Source of the DNA: Nitrosomonas sp.
GTDB lineage: Bacteria > Pseudomonadota > Gammaproteobacteria > Burkholderiales > Nitrosomonadaceae
DNA: 64,000 nucleotides
NCBI GenBank assembly: GCA_031316255.1
Contig: JALDQW010000001.1
Coordinates: 2,699,485 to 2,763,484 of the forward strand
Direction of reading: 5' to 3'
The notes beneath the pieces were generated by a model. That model was not told the DNA's origin. It made no database searches and saw only the letters and a program-made list of their open reading frames with translations. A program made the position numbers and the translations under genes. Shown here in pieces: positions 52,917 through 59,281 of this stretch. Position 1 is the stretch's first letter; the number at the start of each line of letters is the position of its first letter.

Positions 52917-52949
52917 AGCAAGACAGGGTCAGGTCGATAATGAAGAATT
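52917..52949 (+). repeat. 33-bp direct repeat, copy 1
   Basis: Begins AGCAAGACAGGGTCAGG and continues TCGATAATGAAGAATT. It recurs at 53055-53087 with two substitutions. The pair brackets the IS256 end remnant. Confidence 0.75.
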
Positions 52950-52998
52950 CACAAGACGGGTAGAGTAAAGGACTGGCTTGCGATCACCATTAGAAATA

Positions 52999-53053
52999 GG
53001 AGTATTAGAAATTCTGTGTCATTCCTTTACTATTAAATTTTATAGGAGTGACG
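52999..53053 (+). mobile_element. Solo end of an IS256-family element
   Basis: These 55 bp match the transposase-start end of the full IS256-type element (reverse complement of about 55244-55299), from the terminal GGAGTATTAG to GGAGTGACG just before the start codon, with one mismatch. No other part of the element is present, so it is a deletion scar. Confidence 0.75.
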
Positions 53054-53054
53054 T

Positions 53055-53087
53055 AGCAAGACGGGGTCAGGTCGATAATAAAGAATT
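53055..53087 (+). repeat. 33-bp direct repeat, copy 2
   Basis: Begins AGCAAGACGGGGTCAGG and continues TCGATAATAAAGAATT. Same orientation as copy 1 at 52917. Confidence 0.75.
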
Positions 53088-53188
53088 GATGGTGTTCAGG
53101 ACACGGACACGAAATAAAGGACACCCATAAATTAAGCTATATTCAATTCAATATTGACATTTAATTTGCATTAGGTTTACATAGACAG

Positions 53189-53416
53189 ATGGCTAAATTG
53201 GATGAACTTAAGGAGTTGATAGGATTCTTAAAGGTGTTATTTGCATCATTTGTTGCCCTGGATGCTTCTTTGATTGCATGGTTGTTTAAAAATTCCGATG
53301 ATATACAGCCTGTTGTTGCAGTAGGGAGTTTGTTTCTGATTGGATTATTTTCAGTATGTATTATTCTTTGTACTAAGGCGATTTTGTCGAATATTAAGCA
53401 AATGGAGAATTTATGA
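53189..53416 (+). CDS. 75-residue two-helix membrane protein of unknown function, cassette A gene 1
   Basis: Begins MAKLDELKELIGFLKVLFAS, with one hydrophobic helix at about 15-33 ending AWLF, a short polar turn (KNSDDIQ), a second helix at about 42-62 and a terminal ENL. I do not recognise a named family. It aligns without gaps to the reconstructed 75-residue product of the disrupted gene at 53695/56820, sharing LD at 4-5, KE at 8-9, LK at 14-15, SL at 27-28, WL at 31-32 and ENL at the end. The stop overlaps the ATG of a 26-residue one-helix protein, so both are coupled. A role as a membrane-acting pair is inferred only from shape and repetition. Confidence 0.7.
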   Translation: MAKLDELKELIGFLKVLFASFVALDASLIAWLFKNSDDIQPVVAVGSLFLIGLFSVCIILCTKAILSNIKQMENL

Positions 53417-53493
53417 TTGGAATCGTTGGAATAATTATATTTGTTGTGGCTATGGCTTACGCATTATATATTACGTTGAAAATGAAAATATAA
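53413..53493 (+). CDS. 26-residue single-helix membrane peptide, cassette A gene 2
   Basis: ATGATTGGA overlaps the preceding stop, with GGAG five bases upstream. The product is almost entirely one transmembrane helix (IGIVGIIIFVVAMAYALYI) with a basic tail ending KMKI. Too short for ordinary gene finders. A second version (28 residues) follows cassette B at 56823, which supports reality of both. Confidence 0.6.
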   Translation: MIGIVGIIIFVVAMAYALYITLKMKI

Positions 53494-53948
53494 GCCGAGG
53501 TTGAAATAAACAAGATTGCTGAAACGCATGAATCTTGGGGTCAGAAATCCTAAATGAATCATTGGGGTCAGACTCGTTTGTTATCCGCCATCAATGACAA
53601 TGTCAGTCATTATGTTGTGCATAGCTATCAAAAATTAATTGAAAGTGAAAGATTTTCTATGGATAGTTTATAGGTATCCAATATACTTGTTCGTATGTCA
53701 AGATTAGATGTCGCTAAAGAAACAATTGCCTATTTGAAGTTTTGGATGGGTGTGTTAGTTGTTTCGAATATTAGCTTAGTTCTACTTTGTCAGATTCAAA
53801 TGACCCCAAAAGTGTATCAAACTGATGTATAATAACACTTTGTTTAATAATTATTAATCACGATCATGTCGTGAAAATACTAAACGGTCAGAGGGTGTTC
53901 AAAATTCTGTGTCAGTTTGCCAATCACCTAACGCGCTTCGCTTGTTGA

Positions 53949-54011
53949 CCACTGAAACCGGTGACCGATCGACACAATTCGTGTCGATACGCTAACCAGT
54001 TTCAGCGGTGA
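53949..54011. repeat. Long imperfect hairpin in the IS256 3' non-coding end
   Basis: The inner stem ATCGACAC/GTGTCGAT is perfect with a 5-base loop, and an outer stem pairs ACCACTGAAACCGG with CCAGTTTCAGCGGT (12 of 14). It sits between the element end and the transposase stop and may block transcription into or out of the element. Confidence 0.6.
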
Positions 54012-54031
54012 CATAAAAATCTGTATTAAAT

Positions 54032-55243
54032 TCATAAATCCAACGCCGCATCCAAACGACCCTCAAAATATATCGCTAACTGGGATAATGTCAAATTCCA
54101 GTTCTGTATCGGCATCGTCCATTTCTTGCTGGCATTTTTAATTCCGACATACAGTAGCTTTAGTAGACTGTTTTCATTCGGAAATCCACCTTTGGTTTTT
54201 GTCAGTTTGCGAAATTGGCGATGTACGGCCTCAATGGTGTTGGTTGTATAAATCACACGGCGTATCGGTTCAGGATATTTGAAGTATACCGATAAATTTT
54301 CCCATTTGTTGCGCCAGGATTGAATCACGATGGGATACTGTTTTCCCCATTTGGCTTCCAATGCATCAAGCGCATCTTCAGCTGCATCAATGGTCGGCGC
54401 TTTGTATACCGGTTTCAGGTCAGCCATGAATGCTTTTTGATTTTTTGACGCCACATATTTCATCGAATTGCGGATTTGATGAATAATGCATAACTGAACC
54501 TCGGTTTCTGGAAAAATACTGTTGATTGCCTCAGGAAAACCCACGAGTCCATCAACGGCGGCAATAAGGATATCCTGTACGCCACGGTTATTTAAATCTG
54601 TCAGTACGGAAAGCCAAAACCGGGCGCCTTCGCTTTCCGATACATACAACCCTAGTACTTCCTTCTTTCCTTCAATGTTTAAGCCAAGTACGGTATAAAC
54701 TGCCTTGCTGACATACCGGCCATCGTCTTTCACTTTGTGATGTATGGCATCCAGCCACACGAACGGATAGTGACTATCCAATGGCCGTTGCTGCCATTCC
54801 CTAAGCTCCGGAATAAGCTTGTCAGTGACTGCACTGATCGTCGCCGATGAAACGTCAATGCCGTATATCTCGGCAATATGCCCAGAGATATCCTGATAGC
54901 TGGAGCCCAACGCAAATAACGATAGAATTTTGCGTTCGATTTCATCGGTAAGATGAGTCTGATGCTTTTTAACCAACTGAGGTTCAAATGTACCGTTGCG
55001 GTCTCTGGGTGTTTCCAGTTGAAAACTACCTGATGCTGATTTTACAGTCTTTGGCGTCGTGCCATTCTTCCGGTTCTGTTCATCCCCGGATTTGATATGC
55101 TGTTCAAGTTCCGCCGCCAATGCAGCTTCAGTGAGTTGTTTGATCAATGGCGTTAATATGCCATCTTTTCCATTCAAATTCCGCCCCGCTTTCAAGGATT
55201 CCAAGGCTTCTTCAAAATCAAATTGCACTGTAGTCTTGTTCAT
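54032..55243 (-). CDS. IS256-family transposase
   Basis: A 403-residue MULE-type DDE transposase. The first Asp is in WLDAIHHK, the second in AAVDGLVGF and the Glu in TTNTIEAVHRQFRKLTKTKGG, the family signature around the catalytic Glu. Other typical segments are FEPQLVKKHQ, LSLFALGSSYQDI and CIIHQIRNSMKYV. Full length and uninterrupted, so the element may be active. GGAG lies near the ATG (minus strand) within the terminal non-coding stretch. Confidence 0.95.
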   Translation of the reverse strand: MNKTTVQFDFEEALESLKAGRNLNGKDGILTPLIKQLTEAALAAELEQHIKSGDEQNRKNGTTPKTVKSASGSFQLETPRDRNGTFEPQLVKKHQTHLTDEIERKILSLFALGSSYQDISGHIAEIYGIDVSSATISAVTDKLIPELREWQQRPLDSHYPFVWLDAIHHKVKDDGRYVSKAVYTVLGLNIEGKKEVLGLYVSESEGARFWLSVLTDLNNRGVQDILIAAVDGLVGFPEAINSIFPETEVQLCIIHQIRNSMKYVASKNQKAFMADLKPVYKAPTIDAAEDALDALEAKWGKQYPIVIQSWRNKWENLSVYFKYPEPIRRVIYTTNTIEAVHRQFRKLTKTKGGFPNENSLLKLLYVGIKNASKKWTMPIQNWNLTLSQLAIYFEGRLDAALDL

Positions 55244-56822
55244 TCGTCACTCCTATAAAATTTAATACTAAAGGAATGACACAGAATTTCTAATACTCCC
55301 AACGGTCACTCCAATTTGCCCTTCAGGGGCTTCCAGAAGCGCTTAGCGCACATTTATCGTTATTTTCATCATTTTTTGTATCGGCGACGCGCGATGCGTC
55401 AGCGACATTCTATGGCTACCTGCGTGGACTGTTTCAATCTGAACGAGCAAATATGTTACGCATGGGCGAAGTCAATGAAGTTGACCACCAGGCGATGCAA
55501 CACATGCTGACATCAGACGCGATTGACTGGAATGGATTTGGCGAGCAGATTGCGATTGAGACGGATGCGTTGTTGGGTGGTTCTGCTGCTGTTTTGATTA
55601 TCGATGAAAGCGCTTTTGCGAAGAAAGGCGAATCATCAGCAGGTGTTTCCCGACAATGGAATGGCCGTCTTGGTAAGGTAGACAATTGTCAGGTTGGTGT
55701 ATTTGCCAGTTTGTGCCAAAACAGCATGGCCAGTTTGATTGATGCGCGCCTGTATTTGCCACAACATTGGATGAGCGATTCGGATCGTTGCAAGAAAGCA
55801 GCAATACCTGAGGCATGCCAGTATTATCAAAGCAAATGCGAGATTGCATTATCAATGATCGAAACAGCCAAACAACGCGGTGTGCGTTTTGGTTATGTCG
55901 GCATTGATGGCGGCTATGGCAAGGATCCTGCTTTCTTGCGTGGTGTTGATAAACTTGGCTGCACATTTGTCGCTGATGTTCACTGTCGGCAGATGGTTTA
56001 TCTTGAAGACCCAAAACCGGGCATTCCTGCCTGGAATAGCCGTGGCAGGCAACCGAAACGCCTGAAAGCACAATCTGAGGCGATACGTGTTGATCAATGG
56101 GTATCAGAGCAGCCGGATGCAGTATGGCGGCGCATTAAACTGCGCGAAGGCGAGAAAGGTATGCTGGAAGCGGAATATCTTCATGCATTTGTATGGGTAT
56201 GGGATGGCAGCGAGAAACAAGCGCATCGCTGGCACTTGCTGGCAAAGCGGGAGGTTGGCGCTAGCGAAATATCGCATTATAGCTTATCCAACGCGTCACT
56301 TGAAACACCGTTACAGCAACTGGCGCAAGTACAGGCGCAGCGTTTCTTCATTGAGCACAGCTTTCATGAAGCAAAAAGCGAATGTGGCATGGCTGATTAT
56401 CAAGTGCGCCGGTGGGATGCATGGCATCATCACATGGCGCTAGTCATGCTGGCAACGCTATTCTTGGTCAAGCAAAAGATGCTTGGGCGCAAGCAATGGC
56501 CGATGTTATCCTTCAATGACCTGGTGACCGCATTAGCGCACATGCTGCCAAAAAGACAACTTACCACCGAGGATCTGGCAGATGTTATTCATAAGCGGCA
56601 CCGGCGACGGCTCAGCGCTAAAAAGTCTTTTGCTAGGCGAAAAGTGGCTTTTGGGTAATCTGACAAAGTAGAATTAGTAGGTTGGTTGCTTTCTGATGCT
56701 AATAATGCGCCAGACTTAAAGACTTACGCAGCTATTTTTTCGGTTGCCGTAATTACAATATCAATTTATATTGTGCATAAATATGTTAAGAGAATTATTT
56801 TGACTTTAGAGAATCTTTAGTT

Positions 56823-56909
56823 ATGGATATTCTTTCTGTCGTTGTATTGCTTGTCGTTGTTGTTGCTTTTGCTTTTATGGCATTTGATGCGACCCATAAT
56901 AAGCGATAA
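56823..56909 (+). CDS. 28-residue single-helix membrane peptide, cassette B gene 2
   Basis: An ATG two bases after the end of the interrupted two-helix gene starts a product with one helix (ILSVVVLLVVVVAFAFMAF) and a polar tail DATHNKR. Counterpart of the 26-residue product at 53413. Transcription may now depend on the IS701 element upstream. Confidence 0.55.
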   Translation: MDILSVVVLLVVVVAFAFMAFDATHNKR

Positions 56910-57025
56910 TGCTATCTCTTATTAAAGTTGCTCCTGCTTTTTGGAAAACTTTGTCTGCCGGGGTCGATTCTACTTTTCCTGGTAAGCCATTGGGGTCACC
57001 CATTAGCCTGCCTTAAAACCAGCAA

Positions 57026-57340
57026 TTAAAAGAGGCTTGACTGGTTTGTGATAAATGATAAGGGATGGGCGCTGGGAATTCTGGAACAGGAGGTTCGCAA
57101 CAATTGATTTAACTTCTTGTTTTTCCAATATCCGGGTTTTCTGCGGAGATGCATTACTGCAAGAACGTAAATGCTGTCGTTTTCTTTTGAGTACAAAACG
57201 CTATATGGAAACCGTCTCAACAAAGAACGCCTGATATCACTTTTAATGACCGGCCATGTATCTGGGAACAGAACAATTTGTTTCACGGCCGATATATCTC
57301 AATGGCTAAATCGAAACCAAGACCAGTTTCAATTTTTTCA
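57026..57340 (-). pseudogene. RelE/ParE-family toxin remnant with frameshift
   Basis: From a GTG at 57286 the minus strand encodes VKQIVLFPDTWPVIKSDIRR then SLLRRFPYSVLYSKENDSIYVLAV and HLRRKPGYW, the C-terminal two-thirds of a ParE-type toxin. The missing N-terminal piece is just upstream in another frame (FYEKIETGLGFDLAIEIYRP), so one base has been lost at about 57285. The extreme N-terminus and any antitoxin are absent. The carboxyl end also runs longer than usual (about 25 extra residues). Confidence 0.7.
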
Positions 57341-57365
57341 TAAAAATACATCCATATATTTTGGA

Positions 57366-57620
57366 TTAGTAGTGATATCGAAGTTGTGCGATGTATATAG
57401 ACTCTGAGTTAATTTTGTAAACGATACGATGCTCATCGTTTATTCGTCTGGACCAATATCCAGATAAGGCATGTTTTAATGGTTCAGGTTTTCCTATGCC
57501 TTCAAATGGAGTGCGTCGTATGGCTTTGATTAACAGATTAATACGGTGTGAAGTTTTCTTGTCTGTTTTTTGCCAATACAGATAGTCGTCCCAGGCATGA
57601 GAAGAAAATATGAGGTTCAC
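57366..57620 (-). CDS. yoeB: YoeB-family mRNA interferase toxin
   Basis: An 84-residue RelE-fold toxin. Diagnostic segments: HAWDDYLYWQKTDKKTSHRINLLI, IRRTPFEGIGKPEPLKH, LSGYWSRRINDEHRIVYKI and the C-terminal LRYHY with the conserved His-Tyr. YoeB cleaves mRNA on the ribosome. Its start overlaps the yefM stop by 4 nt, the standard antitoxin-first arrangement. Confidence 0.94.
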   Translation of the reverse strand: MNLIFSSHAWDDYLYWQKTDKKTSHRINLLIKAIRRTPFEGIGKPEPLKHALSGYWSRRINDEHRIVYKINSESIYIAQLRYHY

Positions 57621-57868
57621 TCATTTAATTCCTTAGGGAGACCTTTGCCATCTTCAAGCTCCGAGATGGATTCAATGAGCCTTTTCATGTTCTTTGGGCT
57701 TCTAAGGAGGTAGGCAGTCTCTTCAAGTGCCTCATAATCCTCAAGCGAGAGCATAACGACTGAACGCTCATTTTTTCTTGTGATAATAACCGGTTCATGG
57801 TCGTTGCATATATTTTCCATCGTTTTGGCTAAATTTGAACGGGCAGCGGTATAACTTATTGCTTTCAT
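57617..57868 (-). CDS. yefM: YefM-family antitoxin
   Basis: An 83-residue Phd/YefM protein: MKAISYTAARSNLAKTMENI, EPVIITRKNERSVVMLSLEDYEALEETAYLL and a flexible acidic C-terminus that wraps the toxin. It neutralises YoeB and represses its own operon; a matching operator with two TGTACA cores lies just upstream at 57896-57913. Intact. Confidence 0.95.
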   Translation of the reverse strand: MKAISYTAARSNLAKTMENICNDHEPVIITRKNERSVVMLSLEDYEALEETAYLLRSPKNMKRLIESISELEDGKGLPKELNE

Positions 57869-57895
57869 TTCTTTCAGGTTCCTTTATACAGTACA

Positions 57896-57913
57896 TGTAC
57901 ATATTATTGTACA
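57896..57913 (-). promoter_or_regulatory. YefM operator with paired TGTACA cores
   Basis: TGTACA occurs at 57896-57901 and 57908-57913, centres exactly 12 bp apart, the core and spacing described for the Escherichia coli yefM-yoeB operator. The first is inside a longer palindrome GTACATGTAC. It lies about 30-45 bp upstream of the yefM start, a normal place for autoregulation. Confidence 0.7.
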
Positions 57914-58130
57914 ATAATGAGGTGCGGGTAACAAGTGATGCAAATCGCACCAGTCACCCATCTGGATCAAGTGAGAACAGAATCCCGTTTCACCCTGGCA
58001 GCAGCGCTGCCCCGGAAGCATATCCGTGCCGTCTTGTATCCACTTCTACTTTATTAGGATCGACTACCTGTTATACATATACTACACTTATACTTTGCAT
58101 TGACGCTATCGCACCAGCCTGAATGATGAT
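57914..58130. other. Leader of the metal efflux operon
   Basis: About 217 bp with no supported gene. It holds a short perfect hairpin GGCAGC-AGC-GCTGCC at 57997-58011. I looked for a cobalamin-type riboswitch and did not find the conserved core. The promoter for the efflux genes should lie here. Confidence 0.4.
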
Positions 58131-59273
58131 ATGAAAACTACTAATCTCATTTTGCCTAAAGCTGTTTTCATTGTCACAATTCTAACGGCCTGCCAATCAC
58201 AGTCGTATGAAGCTGATTTGCAGCATGTTAAGAACCAGTCGAAGTATGAAGTAGTACTCAGTCCTGAATCACAAAAACATAGTTACATCCAAGAAGCGAC
58301 TGTTGTGCTGACTCAGCGACCGTTGATGGCTCCGGTTACTGGCAAAATTACTTATGATGAAACGCGCACCTCACGTGTTTCATCACCGATAGCGGGACGT
58401 GTAACAGGACAAATTGCCGAGTTGGGAGCACAGGTGCAGAAGGGGGATGCATTAGTAGAGTTGGATAGCCCCGAGCTTGGCCGGGCGCAATCGGCTTACG
58501 CAAGTGCGCTGTCCGCCTTGCGTCTTGCCAGTCAGACTTTTCAAAGAAAGCAGGAATTGTACGCCAACGATGTTATCCCAATGAAAGATTTGGAACAGGC
58601 GAAAGCCGATCTCGTTCAAATCCGCAGCGAAATGGAAAGGGCGCGCTTGAAATTGGCAAATCTTGACATTCATACAGTGCAACTGGATGATCGCTTCATT
58701 CTACGCGCGCCTATTTCAGGAACGATTACCGAACGTAAAATTAATCCAGGAATGGAAATCAGGCCAGATCTTCGCGATCCGTTATTTGTGATTTCCGATC
58801 TTAGCCAATTGTGGGTTCAGATGGATATTTATGAAAAGGATATTGGCCTGATACATGCTAACGCCAATGTATTACTGCGAGTACCCGCTTATCCCGAGAA
58901 AACTTTTGCTGCGACTGTCGATTACATTGGTCAAGTGGTTGATGAGACTTCCCGCACCATTAAAGTGCGCTGCATTGCACCCAATGTCAATAATCAGTTA
59001 CTCCCTGCAATGTATGTTTTTGTAGAAATGCTTAGCGATCAGGAAGATATGGCCATTGTTGTTCCCCTAACTGCGTTATTTACTGAAAATGATGCCGATT
59101 GGTTATATGTCAACACTGGCAATTACCATTATCAGAAACGTCTGGCCAAAGTGGGCTTGCGCCTTAAGGATCGCGCTGTCATTCTTGATGGCTTGAAACC
59201 AGGCGAGCGACTAGTAATAGACGGCGCACTGCTTTTACATACCGAACAAAATAAACAAGCGCAACATAAATAA
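58131..59273 (+). CDS. RND heavy-metal efflux periplasmic adaptor (CusB/CzcB-like lipoprotein)
   Basis: A 380-residue membrane-fusion protein. The signal peptide ends in a lipobox LTAC, so it is probably a lipoprotein. Barrel-sandwich halves are visible at SPIAGRVTGQIAELGAQVQKGDALVELDSPEL and ILRAPISGTITERKINPGMEI, separated by a coiled-coil hairpin (about 120-180). The beta-barrel and membrane-proximal domains follow (RDPLFVISDLSQLWVQMDIYEKDI). It connects the inner-membrane pump to an outer-membrane channel, which is not encoded in this window. The pump gene starts 8 nt downstream. Confidence 0.92.
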   Translation: MKTTNLILPKAVFIVTILTACQSQSYEADLQHVKNQSKYEVVLSPESQKHSYIQEATVVLTQRPLMAPVTGKITYDETRTSRVSSPIAGRVTGQIAELGAQVQKGDALVELDSPELGRAQSAYASALSALRLASQTFQRKQELYANDVIPMKDLEQAKADLVQIRSEMERARLKLANLDIHTVQLDDRFILRAPISGTITERKINPGMEIRPDLRDPLFVISDLSQLWVQMDIYEKDIGLIHANANVLLRVPAYPEKTFAATVDYIGQVVDETSRTIKVRCIAPNVNNQLLPAMYVFVEMLSDQEDMAIVVPLTALFTENDADWLYVNTGNYHYQKRLAKVGLRLKDRAVILDGLKPGERLVIDGALLLHTEQNKQAQHK

Positions 59274-59281
59274 AGCGCCCT

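Larger units (their letters stand above)
52834..53188. other. Gene-free accessory stretch with repeats and an IS256 scar
   Basis: About 355 bp. It contains two copies of a 33-bp direct repeat (52917-52949 and 53055-53087) and between them a 55-bp piece of an IS256-family end. No coding frame is supported. Confidence 0.6.
53891..55300 (-). mobile_element. IS256-family insertion sequence, complete, nested
   Basis: A 1410-bp element whose ends are imperfect inverted repeats (GAGGGTGTTCAAAATTCTGT and GGGAGTATTAGAAATTCTGT, both continuing GTCA). An exact 8-bp target duplication AACGGTCA flanks it (53883-53890 and 55301-55308), as expected for IS256. Its transposase is intact. It landed in the first codons of the IS701 transposase. 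Confidence 0.93.
53866..56658 (+). pseudogene. IS701-family transposase, disrupted
   Basis: The intact part from the ATG at 55453 encodes 401 residues with IIDESAFAKKGESSAG, RQWNGRLGKVDNCQVGVF, YVGIDGGYG and IEHSFHEAKSE, the DDE features of IS701. The frame continues upstream to the IS256 insertion (about 55309) and, across it, to about 53870, giving RENTKRSLQFALQGLPEAL. The only plausible start, ATG at 53866, is one base out of register with this (ATGTC-GTGAA), so a 1-nt deletion at codon 2 seems present besides the insertion. The element is probably immobile. Confidence 0.8.
53780..56673 (+). mobile_element. IS701-family insertion sequence, interrupted by IS256-type element
   Basis: The ends are perfect 17-bp inverted repeats: TTCTACTTTGTCAGATT at 53780-53796 and its complement at 56657-56673. 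The element is flanked by TTAG (53776-53779 and 56674-56677), the 4-bp duplication expected for IS701. Without the nested element and its 8-bp duplicate it would be 1476 bp, normal for the family. It inserted into the cassette B gene. Confidence 0.92.
53695..56820 (+). pseudogene. Two-helix membrane protein gene of cassette B, split by an IS701-family element
   Basis: The 5' part is 53695-53779 and the 3' part 56678-56820. Removing the IS701 element and one TTAG duplicate restores a clean frame of exactly 228 nt, encoding 75 residues: starts MSRLDVAKETIAYLKFW, has NISLVGWLL at the split point, and ends IILTLENL. This equals the length of the intact gene at 53189 and aligns to it without gaps, so the reconstruction is convincing. 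The downstream 28-residue gene is still intact, leaving the pair half broken. Confidence 0.85.

Noticed and set aside
57914..58130. Possible riboswitch (cobalamin-like) before the metal efflux genes
   Set aside because: Some GC-rich pairing exists, but the conserved core boxes of cobalamin or metal riboswitches are not found on either strand.
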